DNA from: Streptomyces sp. B3I8 | GTDB lineage: Bacteria; Actinomycetota; Actinomycetes; Streptomycetales; Streptomycetaceae | Length of the DNA: 64,000 nt | NCBI RefSeq assembly: GCF_030816915.1 | Contig: NZ_JAUSYN010000001.1 | Span: 248,001 to 312,000 of the forward strand | Direction of reading: 5' to 3' | In this document: piece after piece, positions 44,096 through 55,000 of the stretch | Layout of the letters: each line of letters starts with the position of its first letter | Position numbering within the stretch: the first letter of the stretch is position 1 | Made by a program: the position numbers and the translations under genes | Notes under the pieces: generated by a model | Databases searched by the model: none | What the model was told of the DNA's origin: nothing | The model's input: the letters and a program-made list of their open reading frames with translations, nothing else

Positions 44096-45019
44096 TCACT
44101 CGGCCGTCCCCGGTGCGAGGACCGCCGAGACCTCGTCCCCGGCGGGCCGTGCGCCGGGGGCCTCGTCGGCCGGTACGGGGCGGGAGGGTACGGCGGGTAC
44201 GGCGGGTACGGGGTGGGAGGGCGCCGTCGGTGCGTCGCCGCCCGTGGTGGCCGGGCGCGTCGGGGCGGACGGCGGGTCCGGCGGGAAGGACGGCGTGTCC
44301 TCCTGCCCCGCCCGGCCTGTCGGCAGGTCCGGCAGGTCCGGCAGGTCCGGCAGGTCCGGCAGGTCCGGCAGGTCCGACGGGAGGGAGGTGTCCTCCTGGC
44401 GCGCGGACGTCTTCTCCAGGGCCGTGCGCTTCTCCAGGGCCGTGCGCAGTGCGCCGGTGCGGACCGTCATGCCGACCGGGCCCGACGGATTGAGGTAGAG
44501 CATGTGGCCGTCCGGCAGGCGCTCCAGCAGGTCCGGCACGGTGAAGAGCGCGTATCCGAGGCGTCCGCCCGCGTGCAGGTGCGTGGGTGAGGTGTAGACG
44601 GGGACGACGGCCTCCCCGTCGGGGGAGGTGGCGGAGAGCGGAGCACCGCCGGGGGCGAGCGGCACGGCCACTTCCGCCCCGGCGAGGGTCTCGGTCACCG
44701 CGTCCCCCGGCCCGTATCCGGTGGCCGCCAGCTGGACGGCCTCGTCGACCGGGTCCGTCGGCGCGGGCCAGTCCAGTGCCTGGGGCGAGGGACGGTACTC
44801 CTCGTTCGCCCGCCATTCCTCGATCTCGCCGTCCAGGCCGGACCGCCACTCGCCCACCACCGCCCAGTTCGGCGGGGTGCCCTCGCCCGTCCACGCCGGG
44901 TCGACCATGCCCAGCCAGTGGTCGGGGGCCTGGCGCGCGGCCTCCTTGATCTCGTCGGGGACGGGAGGATCGGCGTCCCCGGCCGTCCCGGTTCCGGACG
45001 TGGCCGTGTCGTCGCTCAT
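44096..45019 (-). CDS. SseB-like / type VII secretion-associated protein
   Basis: A 307-residue protein. The N-terminal 95 residues (APDHWLGMVDPAWTG, PPNWAVVGEWRSGLDGEIEEWRANEEYRPSP, QLAATGYGP) are the conserved domain found beside Streptomyces type VII secretion loci; residues 110-190 are SseB-like (VVPVYTSPTHL, LLERLPDGHMLYLNPSGPVGMTV). The C-terminal 110 residues are disordered, with a PDL repeat (six units) and Pro/Ala/Thr stretches. Its start overlaps the stop of the giant gene (ATGA), so it is made in step with it, as expected of a chaperone, targeting factor or immunity protein. That role is inferred. Confidence 0.82.
   Translation of the reverse strand: MSDDTATSGTGTAGDADPPVPDEIKEAARQAPDHWLGMVDPAWTGEGTPPNWAVVGEWRSGLDGEIEEWRANEEYRPSPQALDWPAPTDPVDEAVQLAATGYGPGDAVTETLAGAEVAVPLAPGGAPLSATSPDGEAVVPVYTSPTHLHAGGRLGYALFTVPDLLERLPDGHMLYLNPSGPVGMTVRTGALRTALEKRTALEKTSARQEDTSLPSDLPDLPDLPDLPDLPDLPTGRAGQEDTPSFPPDPPSAPTRPATTGGDAPTAPSHPVPAVPAVPSRPVPADEAPGARPAGDEVSAVLAPGTAE
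44320..44373 (-). repeat. 9-bp tandem repeat coding for (PDL)n
   Basis: GGCAGGTCC is repeated about six times in tandem, encoding PDLPDLPDL in the tail of the SseB-like protein. Copy number probably varies. Confidence 0.85.
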
Positions 45020-48000
45020 GCTTCCTCGCTGTTCGGGTGTGCGTGTGCGTGCAGGATCCGGCGGAGGTCGTCCTCCGCGGAGGGGGAGGGTTCCAGGCCG
45101 CGGGCCCGGAACCATCGGGTGAGGTGACGCCGCAGGTCGTGCGGCGTGAGCGGTTCGCTGCCGGTGTCGGGGAGGACGGAGGGGCCGAGGGCCGCGAGGA
45201 GGCCGAGGACGTCCTCCACGCGGGCGCGGTGCGCCCGGAACCAGCGCGTCTCCTCGGTGTCCCCCGGAGCCGGCGGTCCGTCCGGCGGTGCCTGGCCGGC
45301 CGGGCGGTCCAGGAGGCCCAGGAGGTCCAGGGCGTGTTCGTCGGGGAAGCGGCCGTCGGCGGCGACGTGGGTGCGCAGCTCGTCCTCCGTCAGCGGCGCG
45401 ATGCGCCAGTAGCGGCCCCAGCCGTCGGTGTAGTCGAGGTCGGCGGACTCCGCGGCGCCGTTTGCCCGCAGCTCGTCCAGGACGAGCTGTGAGGCCCGCA
45501 TGATCTCGTGCAGGGAGTGGTGGCGGACCGGCAGCATCTCGGCCATCAGCGCGAGCCGCACCAGGCCCAGGTCGACGTCCACCCCCCACTGCTCGCGCAT
45601 CTGCGCGGCCTGCCGCAGCAGGCGGTAGGTGGTGCCCGAGGTCCCGGCCCGCACCAGGGCTCCCGTGGCCTCGGCGGCGAGGGGCAGGGGGGCACCCATG
45701 GCGATGTCCCAGCGGCTGGCCCCGGGGATCCAGGGCAGTCCCCCGTCGGGCATCAGGGCGCGTTCGGCGTCGCTGAGCGGTGGCCGGACCTGTTCGCGGG
45801 TGGCCGTCACGCGCAGTGCCCTCTCCAGCTCGGCGAGCCGGGCGCGCTGCGCGGGGGTCAGAGCCGGTGCCTGCGCCCGCAGCCCCTCCCAGGCGGCGTA
45901 GGGCTCCGCGGGCAGGCGGAACGCGCGTTCCTCCTGGATCCGCGGCGGGTTGGGGTGGGAGGTGCCGAGCAGGTCGGAGATCATCCCCTCGGCCGTCCAC
46001 AGCAGTGCCATCCGCTCCCGCAGGTTGCCGGACTCGACGACGGCCCGGTTCCGCTCGTGCGCGACGCCGACCGCGCCGTCGACCGTGGGGTCGTCGGAGC
46101 CCAGTTCCCGCAGGCGTCCTGCCGCGACGGCCCGGTCCCACACCGCGCGCACCAGCACGCCGATCTGGTCGTGGACCGCCGGGTGCTCGCCGAGGTACCA
46201 GCCCAGCCGCTCCTCGAACGCCTCGGCCTCCTCCCGGTAGCGCAGGCGGGCCCGGACCCGGTCGGGGACGCGGGCGGCGGTGCCCCGGGGGGTGTGCCGG
46301 GCGGCCATGTCCCGCAGCCGGCGCCGGACCGAGGGGGGCGCGGCGGTCAGCGCGCGTGCCACCTCGCGCAGCCGCGCCCCGGCCGGGTCGGCGCGTCCGA
46401 CGCTCCAGTGGGCGCCGTCGTGGACGAGGAGCACCGAGGGCGCGTCCGGACCGGGGGAGCCGGAGGTGTGCACGGTCACCGTTCCCTCCGGTCCGGCCAC
46501 GGCCACCGTCGCCCCGAGCGCGCGCGCCAGTACGGCCGCCAGGAGTTCCGCCGGCGGCTCGGTGCCGGTGTCCGCCGCTTCCTCCAGGAGCAGCCGCAGC
46601 CGCTGCGCGGGGCCGAGCGGCACCTCCGGGGCGGGCAGCACGTCGCCGAGCAGCGCTCCGTGGGTGCGCTGGGCGGCGGTGAGGGGGACGCCGAGCCGTT
46701 CCAGGAGGGCGAGCGGCAGGTCGCGGGTGGCAGCCAGAGGGGGCAGCGGTACGCCGGTCAGGTGCTCGTCGGTGACCGTGCGGGCCAGCCAGTCGCGGAA
46801 GGCGGCGGGACCGTCCGCCTCCGTGGCCGCCGGTACGCCGGGGGCCACGGAGCGGAGCGCCGTGTGGAGGGCGGCGAGGAGCGGCCCGGCGGGCCGGAGG
46901 GTGTGGGGGGTGCCGTCGAGCTCGGCGGTGCCGGGGCCGGTACGGCGGTAGGCACCGCGGGCCGTGGCGGGCTCGGCCGGCCCGGGACGGGCGGGGTCGG
47001 CATGGACGGGGCCGCCGGATCCGGCGTGACCGGGGGCGCCGGTGCCGGGGGCGGCGGGCGGGGCCGTGTTGCGGTACGCGGGCGCCGGGTAGGCCGGCAT
47101 CTCCTGCAGCCGGTAGACGGCGTACCGCTGCCCGCTGTCCTCGTCGGTCTCGGTGTCGCGGTGTCCGATGCGCATCGCCGTGCCCGGCGGGTAGAGGATC
47201 TCGTCCTCCTCGATCCAGGCCGAGAAGGGGGACACGACGCGCGCCGTCGAGCGGTCGACGACGGCGAGCATGGCGTGCCGGTCCGGCGCGTCGTCCAGGT
47301 CGTCGCGCATGAAGTTCATGGCCAGGCCCGGGTCCTCCGTGGTGCTGCGGAATCGCGGCAGGTGGAGGGTGGTGCCGTCCAGAAGCGGGGTGTCCGGCGC
47401 GGGGCCGGGCAGGGGGCCGGGCAGGGGGCCGGGCAGCCAGCCGCCCCACCACACGGGGGCGTTGACCGGCGGCAGGATCCGCAGGGCCTCGACCGCCATG
47501 TCGACGTGGAGGGCGAGCGCCTCGAGGATCCGGTCGGCGGCGCGGTCCGCCCGGGACCGCAGGGGGGCCAGGTCCCGGTCGGGCGCGTCCGGTCCCAGTT
47601 CGACCAACTCGTCGATGACGGCGTCCAGTTCCGGGTCCGCGCGCAGCAGTTCGGGCAGGGCCGAGTCCTCGCCGAAGGCCTCGTCGCGCACGATCGCCCA
47701 CACCTTGCCGCGGATCATCCAGCGGTTGACGGCCTCGCCCAGGCGCGTGCCCGACAGGTAGGCCTTGAACAGCTTGTGGTCCAGTCCGGTGTAGAGGTGC
47801 AGTGCGACGAGGTGGCTGCCGGTCAGGGTGCGCAGCGCGAGGCGGCCCTCCTCGCCGAAGCGTGCCAGCCACTGCGCGGCGACCTCGGCGCGTTCGGCGA
47901 GACGCCCCGGTACGTGGCCTCCCGTGAGGGTCGCGTCCAGCACCTGGCGGATGTCCTGGGGGACGGCGACGCCGTGGAAGGAGGTGAAGCGTGCCCGGCG

Positions 48001-51000
48001 TTCGTACACGAGGTGGTGGGGCAGCGCGCTGTGCACGGCGAAGGTCTGCTGGGCCCACTGGTGCAGGCGCGCGCCGTCGTGGGTGACCGCGGCGCGTTCC
48101 GTCGCGTCGCCCATGCCGGTCAGGTGGGAGGCGCGCACCGCCTCGGCCAGGGAGTGGGTGCCGGAGAGGATCGACCAGGCGAGCACGGCCCGGCGGAAGG
48201 CGGGCAGCCCCGCGTCGTCCGCGCCGACCGCCCGGTGGGCCTGCAGCAGCCACAGGGCCGGACCCACGCTGCCGCCGACGTAGCGGAAGCCCCGGTCGTC
48301 GTGCGCCATCCGGTACGCACCCCGCCGGCTCCCGCGCGGGTGGGGCGGGTGCGGGGAGGTGATGCGGCCGGGCAGGGTGCGGCACAGCGCCTCGGGGGCC
48401 GGGCCGTACACGGCGGCGCCGAGCGCCTGCACCAGCGGTTCCAGGCGGGGCTCCGCCCGCAGGAACCGTTCGACGGCGCCGGGGGCCGGGGCGGGCCCGC
48501 CGGGGGCGGGGGGCGGGAGGAACGCCCGGTCGGCCGCTTCGGTGCCGTGGCGCCGGGCCAGCGTGGCGTGGACGCGCAGGGCGACGTCGCGGACCTGGCG
48601 CACGTTCTCGGGGTCGGCGGCGAGCTTCGCCGCGACGGTGAACTCGAAGCGGGCGCTGAGCCCGCGCCAGTCCGGGCGGGCGTACAGCGAGGCGAAGCGC
48701 ACCTTCCCGGGGGTTCCGGCGACCTGCCAGCCCGGCACGGACCAGGGGTTCGTGCTCGTGCCGCTCGCGGGGCGGGAGAGGGCGCCGGCGGACGGGGCGG
48801 GCGGACCGGACGTGGTGGGCGAGGTGGAAGGGGCAGGTGTGGCGGACGGCAGGCCGTACGGCACGCCCGCCCTTCCGGGGGGCGGCACGCGCAGCCATCG
48901 TGTGGGGCTGCCGTCCGCGGCCTCCAGCAGGTGGATCTCAGGGGCTCCGGTGCCGTCCCCGGGGGTGACGGCGACCGGGCCGGTGCCGAGGTGGACCTCC
49001 AGACCTGTGGCCTCGGCGATGGCCCGGGCCTTGGCGGTGACGTCCTCGGCGCCGTGGCCGGCGCCGAGGTCGACGGCGCAGGCGAGCACGGTGATGCTGG
49101 TGAAGCCGGCGGCGGCCGGCCCGCCGGCCAGGATGCGGCCCACCGTCTCCGCGCCGGCGCCGATGGGTGTGCCGTCGGTGCGCGCGAGGGTGAAGCCGCC
49201 GTCCGCGCCGTGCGAGGTCCAGAAGAAGGTGCCGCCCGCTCCGGTGGCGGGCAGGGCCCGGCGCGAGGCGACGCGTTCCCCGCCGGGGCCCCGGTGCCAC
49301 TGGGTGTAGTGCGTCACCTGGTGCAGGCGGCCGTAGAAGGGGCTGCGCAGGGCCCAGTCCCGTGCGGTGAACGAGGCGCTGCCCACAGGCCGGCCGTCGT
49401 GCCGTATCTCCCGGACGACGAGGGCGTCCTGCGGCTGCCGGGGCTCGTGCCCGGCCCACGGCGTGTTCCACAGGTCGGGCTCGGGGTACGACGGGCCGGA
49501 AGGACCCGAGGGACCCGGCGCCGGGGCGGGGGCGGGGGCGGGCGGTCGTTCCTCCCTGAGCAGGACGTGCTCGTAGCGCAGTCCGCTGGCGGGATCGGTC
49601 AGTGTGCGGCGGGCGACGACGGTGTGGTCGGCCGGGGCGTGCAGGATCACGGCCGCCTGCTCGGGGTGGCGTGCGAAGACGGAGACGTCACGGGCTCGGG
49701 AGCGTTCCACCTCGAACAGCACGGGGAGCAGGCCGTCGGGCCGGGGCTCGGCCGTCAGCAGGGACAGCGCCGCCTCGCGGGTGCGCCGGGCCACGTGCAG
49801 CCGGGGGGTGGAGACGGCGTCCTCCCGCACCTCCGGTCCGGTGCCGTCGGGTCCCGGTGAGTGCTCCGCGGGCAGCCATGCGGCCCACCAGACGGGGGCG
49901 TTCATCGGCGGCAGCAGTTCCAGGGCCTCGTCGGCGAGCGCGATGTGCTGGTCCACGTCCGCCTGGAGGGCGGCCGAGCGTGCCGCGACCGCGGCGCGCA
50001 GCTGCGGCCAGAGCGCGGCCAGGAGTTCCGTCCGGTCCGGGGCGGTCGCGGGGATCGACCGGGCGCGTGCGGCGAGCGCGCGGAGGGCGGGGTCGTCCGT
50101 CAGCAGCCGGGGCAGGTCCGGGCCTCCGTCGGCGAGCGCGGCACGGACCGCCCGCAGCGCCGCCGCGTGGACGGCCGGTCCGGCGAGGAGGGCGGCGTCG
50201 GGTCCGCCCAGCAGGTGCAGGGGCGTCAGGTGGGCGGGGTCCAGGCCGTGCAGGGGGGAGGTGCCGTGGCGGCGGAGCCAGGCGCGCAGGGCCTCCGCGC
50301 GGGCGGACGGTCCGCCGTCCGCTGCGGGCGGGCCGGTCAGGGACCGTTCGTCGTCGCGGAGGGCGGCGGCGAGCCCGTCGGGCAGGGAGGGGGTTGTCGT
50401 GTCCTGGCTCGGCAGCCGGCCCGCGCCGGTGGCGTAGAGGACGCGGTGGGGCAGGCGCGGCGCGTCGGTGGGCGGGGTGCCAGGGCCGGCGGCCGGGTGG
50501 AGCGCGGTGTCGGCCCAGCGGTGCAGCCGGGCCGCGTCGGCCGTGGTCACGGCCTGTTCGTCGGTGCCGCCGACTCCCGCGGCCTGGGTGGCGAGCAGCA
50601 CCTCGATCAGCGAGTGCCGGCCGTCGGCCAGCAGTTGGCCGAGGACGGCCCGCCGGAAGGCGAGCAGGCCGGCGCGGGAGACGCCGGGCAGCAGCGCGTA
50701 CCGGGTGAGGGCGTCGTGCGCCACCTGGGCGAAGCCGTGCGCGACGGGGTGTCCGCGGTCGTGGTGGAGCTCGCGGTACCAGGGGCCGTCCGGGTCCGGT
50801 GCCGTGGGCGCCTCGAACCAGGCGGTCAGCCCGGTGCCGCGGGCGAAGGCGTCCAGCAGCTCGGCGAGCGGGGCGCCCTCCTGGGGATCGAGCAGCCGGC
50901 GCAGCGCGGCCAGGGGGTCGGGGGCGGGGCGGTCGGGGCGGTCCGCGCCCGGACGCGCGGAGCCCGGACGCTCGGTGCCGAGGAGCAGTGCCGCGGCGGG

Positions 51001-52005
51001 CACCTGGTCGCCCAGCCGGTCCGTGTGGTGCCGGTGCAGCAGGCGCAGCGCCTGTCGCGCGGACTCCCGTACCCGTGGGTCCTCGGTCAGGGCGTGGCCC
51101 AGTGCCCGCTCGTGGGCGCGGCTCGCCTGCGGCCAGCGCGGGTCGGCGTACAGGGCGGCCAGGCGTTCGGAGTCGGCCGCCGGTTCCGGGGTGGGGCCCG
51201 TTCCGTCCGCCGGGCGCAGGAGCGTGGGTCCGCCGGTGGTGTCGAGGACGATCAGGGGGGCGCCGTCGGATGTGCCGGAGGCCGCCCGTGCCTGCCGCCA
51301 GAAGGCGGTGGCCTCCGAGGCGGTGAGGAGTTTGGAGCCGTGGGGCGTGCCCGCTCGCGGGAGCGATGCCTCCCCGGGCGCGGCGAAGAAGGGCCCGCCG
51401 GTGGGCCGGGACGCCGGGCCGCCCCGTTCGTCGGCCCACAGGCCGGCCGGGTCGTCGGGGGACGCGAAGTGCGCCGTCTCCGGGAGGGTCGCGAGGTCCC
51501 GGTGCCGCCCGGACCACTCCTGGGCCGTGTGCGCGGTGACGCCGGACCAGGTTCCGTCGGGCGAGACGACCGGCCGGGTGAGGATCCGCCGCTCCCAGTG
51601 CCGGTCCTCCGGCGGCGCGGGCGTCTCCCGCAGCACCACGTGGGTGTAGGAGCGCCGCAGTGCCTCGTCGTGGCGCAGGTGCCGCGACACCACCCGGAAG
51701 TCCGTCCGCCCCGGGTACAGGGCGGGCCGGCGCCACGGGGCGCGGGCGAAGGGCGCGACGTCGCGCGCGGTGGAGCCGAGCACCTGGTACAGCACCGGGT
51801 GGCGCCCCTCCCCCGGTGCCGCGCCCTGGAAGGCCCGCAGGGCGGCGGTGCGGGAGGTGAGCACGGAATGCAGGGCGGGCCGGGACAGCGCGGAACCGGT
51901 GCCCGGGGCGGCGGCGGGGCCGGGGTGCGGCGGGGTGCCGGGTTCCCAGGCGGTCCAGTAGGCCGTCGAGTGCAGCGGAGGCAGCAGTTCGAGGGCCTCC
52001 CGGGG
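45016..52005 (-). CDS. Giant lonely-Cys / ADP-ribosyltransferase polymorphic protein, downstream part (after an apparent frameshift)
   Basis: About 2,330 residues continuing the upstream part after one extra base in the run at 52002-52005. It holds modules 3 to 6 of a repeated helical unit, each marked by HSLxExxxASHxxG (near 52770, 50610, 48135 and 45510). Module 5 keeps ADP-ribosyltransferase signatures: LYTGLDHKLFKAYL (47765-47800), FRSTTED (about 47340) and IEEDEILYPPG (about 47200), but VWWGGWLPG lacks the usual Arg. Modules 3 and 4 have lost the STS and ExE motifs. One HG...C dyad domain lies at 49060-49235 (FFWTSHGADGG, VLACAVD). The last 700 residues are unassigned; HDGAHW near 46420 recalls OTU-like proteins. 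The stop overlaps the SseB-like start. Confidence 0.8.
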   Translation of the reverse strand, partial: PREALELLPPLHSTAYWTAWEPGTPPHPGPAAAPGTGSALSRPALHSVLTSRTAALRAFQGAAPGEGRHPVLYQVLGSTARDVAPFARAPWRRPALYPGRTDFRVVSRHLRHDEALRRSYTHVVLRETPAPPEDRHWERRILTRPVVSPDGTWSGVTAHTAQEWSGRHRDLATLPETAHFASPDDPAGLWADERGGPASRPTGGPFFAAPGEASLPRAGTPHGSKLLTASEATAFWRQARAASGTSDGAPLIVLDTTGGPTLLRPADGTGPTPEPAADSERLAALYADPRWPQASRAHERALGHALTEDPRVRESARQALRLLHRHHTDRLGDQVPAAALLLGTERPGSARPGADRPDRPAPDPLAALRRLLDPQEGAPLAELLDAFARGTGLTAWFEAPTAPDPDGPWYRELHHDRGHPVAHGFAQVAHDALTRYALLPGVSRAGLLAFRRAVLGQLLADGRHSLIEVLLATQAAGVGGTDEQAVTTADAARLHRWADTALHPAAGPGTPPTDAPRLPHRVLYATGAGRLPSQDTTTPSLPDGLAAALRDDERSLTGPPAADGGPSARAEALRAWLRRHGTSPLHGLDPAHLTPLHLLGGPDAALLAGPAVHAAALRAVRAALADGGPDLPRLLTDDPALRALAARARSIPATAPDRTELLAALWPQLRAAVAARSAALQADVDQHIALADEALELLPPMNAPVWWAAWLPAEHSPGPDGTGPEVREDAVSTPRLHVARRTREAALSLLTAEPRPDGLLPVLFEVERSRARDVSVFARHPEQAAVILHAPADHTVVARRTLTDPASGLRYEHVLLREERPPAPAPAPAPGPSGPSGPSYPEPDLWNTPWAGHEPRQPQDALVVREIRHDGRPVGSASFTARDWALRSPFYGRLHQVTHYTQWHRGPGGERVASRRALPATGAGGTFFWTSHGADGGFTLARTDGTPIGAGAETVGRILAGGPAAAGFTSITVLACAVDLGAGHGAEDVTAKARAIAEATGLEVHLGTGPVAVTPGDGTGAPEIHLLEAADGSPTRWLRVPPPGRAGVPYGLPSATPAPSTSPTTSGPPAPSAGALSRPASGTSTNPWSVPGWQVAGTPGKVRFASLYARPDWRGLSARFEFTVAAKLAADPENVRQVRDVALRVHATLARRHGTEAADRAFLPPPAPGGPAPAPGAVERFLRAEPRLEPLVQALGAAVYGPAPEALCRTLPGRITSPHPPHPRGSRRGAYRMAHDDRGFRYVGGSVGPALWLLQAHRAVGADDAGLPAFRRAVLAWSILSGTHSLAEAVRASHLTGMGDATERAAVTHDGARLHQWAQQTFAVHSALPHHLVYERRARFTSFHGVAVPQDIRQVLDATLTGGHVPGRLAERAEVAAQWLARFGEEGRLALRTLTGSHLVALHLYTGLDHKLFKAYLSGTRLGEAVNRWMIRGKVWAIVRDEAFGEDSALPELLRADPELDAVIDELVELGPDAPDRDLAPLRSRADRAADRILEALALHVDMAVEALRILPPVNAPVWWGGWLPGPLPGPLPGPAPDTPLLDGTTLHLPRFRSTTEDPGLAMNFMRDDLDDAPDRHAMLAVVDRSTARVVSPFSAWIEEDEILYPPGTAMRIGHRDTETDEDSGQRYAVYRLQEMPAYPAPAYRNTAPPAAPGTGAPGHAGSGGPVHADPARPGPAEPATARGAYRRTGPGTAELDGTPHTLRPAGPLLAALHTALRSVAPGVPAATEADGPAAFRDWLARTVTDEHLTGVPLPPLAATRDLPLALLERLGVPLTAAQRTHGALLGDVLPAPEVPLGPAQRLRLLLEEAADTGTEPPAELLAAVLARALGATVAVAGPEGTVTVHTSGSPGPDAPSVLLVHDGAHWSVGRADPAGARLREVARALTAAPPSVRRRLRDMAARHTPRGTAARVPDRVRARLRYREEAEAFEERLGWYLGEHPAVHDQIGVLVRAVWDRAVAAGRLRELGSDDPTVDGAVGVAHERNRAVVESGNLRERMALLWTAEGMISDLLGTSHPNPPRIQEERAFRLPAEPYAAWEGLRAQAPALTPAQRARLAELERALRVTATREQVRPPLSDAERALMPDGGLPWIPGASRWDIAMGAPLPLAAEATGALVRAGTSGTTYRLLRQAAQMREQWGVDVDLGLVRLALMAEMLPVRHHSLHEIMRASQLVLDELRANGAAESADLDYTDGWGRYWRIAPLTEDELRTHVAADGRFPDEHALDLLGLLDRPAGQAPPDGPPAPGDTEETRWFRAHRARVEDVLGLLAALGPSVLPDTGSEPLTPHDLRRHLTRWFRARGLEPSPSAEDDLRRILHAHAHPNSEEA

Positions 52006-55000
52006 CCATGTGGGCGAGGGGGGCGAGTTCGTCCCGGACCCCGTCGGCCAGGGTGGCGGCGTGCGCGGCGGCCCGCCGGGCGAGGGCCTGGAGGGCGGCG
52101 GGCCGGCCGGGGTCGGCGGCGGGGTGACGCGCGGCCTGCCGGACCAGGGCGCGCAGGCGGGTGTCGCGCAGGAGGAGCAGCGGGACGTCCCCGTCCGGGG
52201 CGCCCCGTCCGACGAGGTCCCGGACGAGGCCGGTCAGGAGGTCGGCCAGGCCGTCCCGGTCCGGCGACGACGCCTGTGCCGTGACGTGGCGGACCAGGGC
52301 GGCGTCCGCCCCGCTGATCAGGTGGAGGGCGGGGACGTGCGCGGCGGTGACGTTGCGCAGGACGGCCCGGTCCCCGTGCCGCAGCAGCCAGGCGCGCAGC
52401 GCGGAGCGGCGCTCGCGGGCCGCCGCGCCCGTGGGCCTCGGCAGGTTCCGCAGGTCCTCCTCGCTCCAGGTGCCGCCCTCCAGTCCGGCGAGTTCGGTGA
52501 TCGCAGCCGGTTCCGCCGCCCCGGCCGTGAGCCAGGGGGCCAGCCAGCCGCTGCGCCGCTGGTACAGCCTTCGGTGCGGCAGGTGGAGGTGGTCGCGCAG
52601 CCGGTCACCGTCCTGTCCGGCCAGGGCCCGGCGCAGCGCGGGGTCGGCGGCGAGGCGGGCGCGCGGGGCGAACACGGCGTCGGCCCACGTGTGCAGGCGG
52701 GCCGCGTCGGTGTTCCCCGGTGCGGGTTCGCCCTCCTCGCGCACGCCGGCGCGGTGGGAGGCCTCCAGCACCTCGGCGAGCGAGTGGCCGCCGGAGCGCA
52801 GGTGCTCGGCCAGCAGTGCCGTGCGCAGGCCGAGCAGGGCGGCACGGTCGGCGCCGGGGAGCGCCACGTGGGCGCGCAGCAGCCATTCGAGCAGTGCGGC
52901 ACGGCCGCCGCCGGTGCGGTGGCCGAGCCGGGAGCGGGCGCCCGCCGGGGTGGCGTCGCCCGCCGGGGGGTTGTCGCCCGCGGGCGGGGGGCCGTCGGCG
53001 AGGCCGGCCGGGGCCAGTTCGGGCCGCTCCCGCCACAGCCGCCGCAGCGAGTACCCGTCCCGGTCGCCGGGGCGGCCGTGGGCGGCGGCGGTGAACACCG
53101 CGAGGAGATCCGCGAGCGGGGCGGGGGTGTCCGGGTCCATCAGGTCGGCCAGCCGTGCACCGGGGGCCTGCTGTCCCGGGACGTCCGCGAGGAAGGCGGC
53201 GACGGCCGTCCGGGGGCCGAGGTGGTGCGCCAGGTGGGTGAACAGGGTGTCGATCGCCGTGCGGGCGGCGTCCAGTACGGCCTGCTCGTGCGCGAGCACC
53301 TGCCCCAGGGCCCTCTCGTACTGCGCGGCCAGGCCCCACCAGCGCGGGTCGGCGTAGAGCGCGCCGAGTTCGGGCCCCGTCCCCGCGGGGGTGCGCCGGA
53401 CCGGTGCGGACGGCCGCAGGATCCCGGCCTCCCTGGCCCGGGTGAACACGTAGTGCTCCGGGCCCTCCCCGTAGCGGCGCGTGCTGCGGCTCACGGGGTG
53501 GAAGACGATGCCCGGCGGGTAGAGGGCCTCGGCCTCGTCGATGAAGGCCGAGAACATGGCGGTTTCCCGGGCGCTGGAGTCGGAGACCTTGAACAGGCCC
53601 CGGTGGGTGTCCGGCGGCGCCGTCTTGCGGTGCATGGCGAAGTCCAGGGCCGCCCCGTGCCGCAGGGAGGTGCTGCGGAAGAACGGCATCGTGATCCGGT
53701 CGGCGCCGTACAGGGGCGAGTTGCGCGGCCGGCGCGGGGTGCCGGGCACGCCGCGGTCGCCCCACCACACGCTCCGTCCGACGGGGGGCAGCAGTTCGAG
53801 GGCCTCGGCGGCCATCTCGATGTGGGTGCGGATCTGCGGGTACAGCCGGCCGACGAGGACGTCGAGGCGGCGGCGCAGCCGGGTCGGTCCGGGGCCCGGG
53901 GTGAAGTCGGGGAGGTCGCGCAGGTCGTCCATGAAGGCGTCGAAGCCCGGCAGGGTCTCCAGGGTCAGGGGCAGGTCGTCGCTCTCGCCCAACGCGTTCT
54001 CCCTGACGATCTTCCAGGCGACGGAGCGCATCAGCCAGCGGCTCGCGCCCTTGCCGAACCGCTCGCCGGTCAGGAAGGCCTTGATGAGTTCGTAGTCGGC
54101 CATGCTGTAGAGGAGCAGCGCGGTCAGGTGGCCCGGGGCCAGCGACCGCAGGGCGCGCCGGCCGTCGTCGCCGTACCGCGCGAGCCACTCGCGTGCCACT
54201 GTCAGACGCCGCTGGTCCAGGTAGTGCGTCGAGCCGGGGGCGAGCAACTCGCCGATCATGTCCTGCAGTTCGTCGGGGACGGCGAAGGTGCCGGTCATCT
54301 CCTGCGTGTAGCGGGCCGTGTCGCTGTAGACGGCCTCGTGCGGCGCGCGCAGGGCGTCGGCGAAGGCGCCGGCCTGCGGGAGGCCGCGCAGGGCGTCCCA
54401 GGGGACGAGGTGCCGGCGCGCCCAGTTGTGCATGCGGCCGGCGTCCAGCGCGACGGCGCGCCGTTCCTCGGGGGAGCCCGCGCCGGCCAGGTGGGAGGCG
54501 CGGAGGATCTCGTGCAGCGAGTGCAGTCCGGCGGGTACCGCCCAGGCGATGAGCGCCGAGCGCAGGGTCAGCAGTTCGGCCGGGCCGGCGCCGGTCTCGC
54601 GGGCGGCCCGCAGCAGCCACAGGGCCGGGCCGTCGGTGCCGCGCATCCTGCGGAACCCGCGGTCGTCGTAGGTGTTCCAGGCCGCCGCGTCCGTGCGGCC
54701 CGGTGCCGACACCGGCTGTCCCCGGTATCCGATGCGGTCGGGCAGGGCGCGGGCGAGGGTGGCGGCCCCGGGGCCGGCCGCGTAAACCGCGTTGGCGTAC
54801 GCCTGGAGGACCTCCTGGAGCGTGGGCCGGGCGTCGGGACCGAGGAGGTGGGCGAGCGGGTCGGCGGTGTGCCCCGGGTCCGTCTCGTGCCCCGCCGTCA
54901 GGGTGCGGGCCGCGGCGTCCGCGCCGTAGCGGCGGCTGAGGAAGAGGTGGGCCCGGCCGAGGGTCTGCCGGGCGACGGTGTGGGCCTCGTCGCTCGTGGT

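Noticed and set aside
49688..51995. Continuation of the upstream giant-gene frame beyond the frameshift
   Set aside because: The sequence after 52002 in that frame becomes R/P/A/G-rich shadow while the other frame shows the conserved module motifs.
45508..52284. Very long open frames on the plus strand (over 1,400 and 800 codons)
   Set aside because: They lie antisense to the giant gene, have shadow composition (runs of G, R, V, P, H) and no recognisable motif; long antisense frames are expected in high-GC genes.
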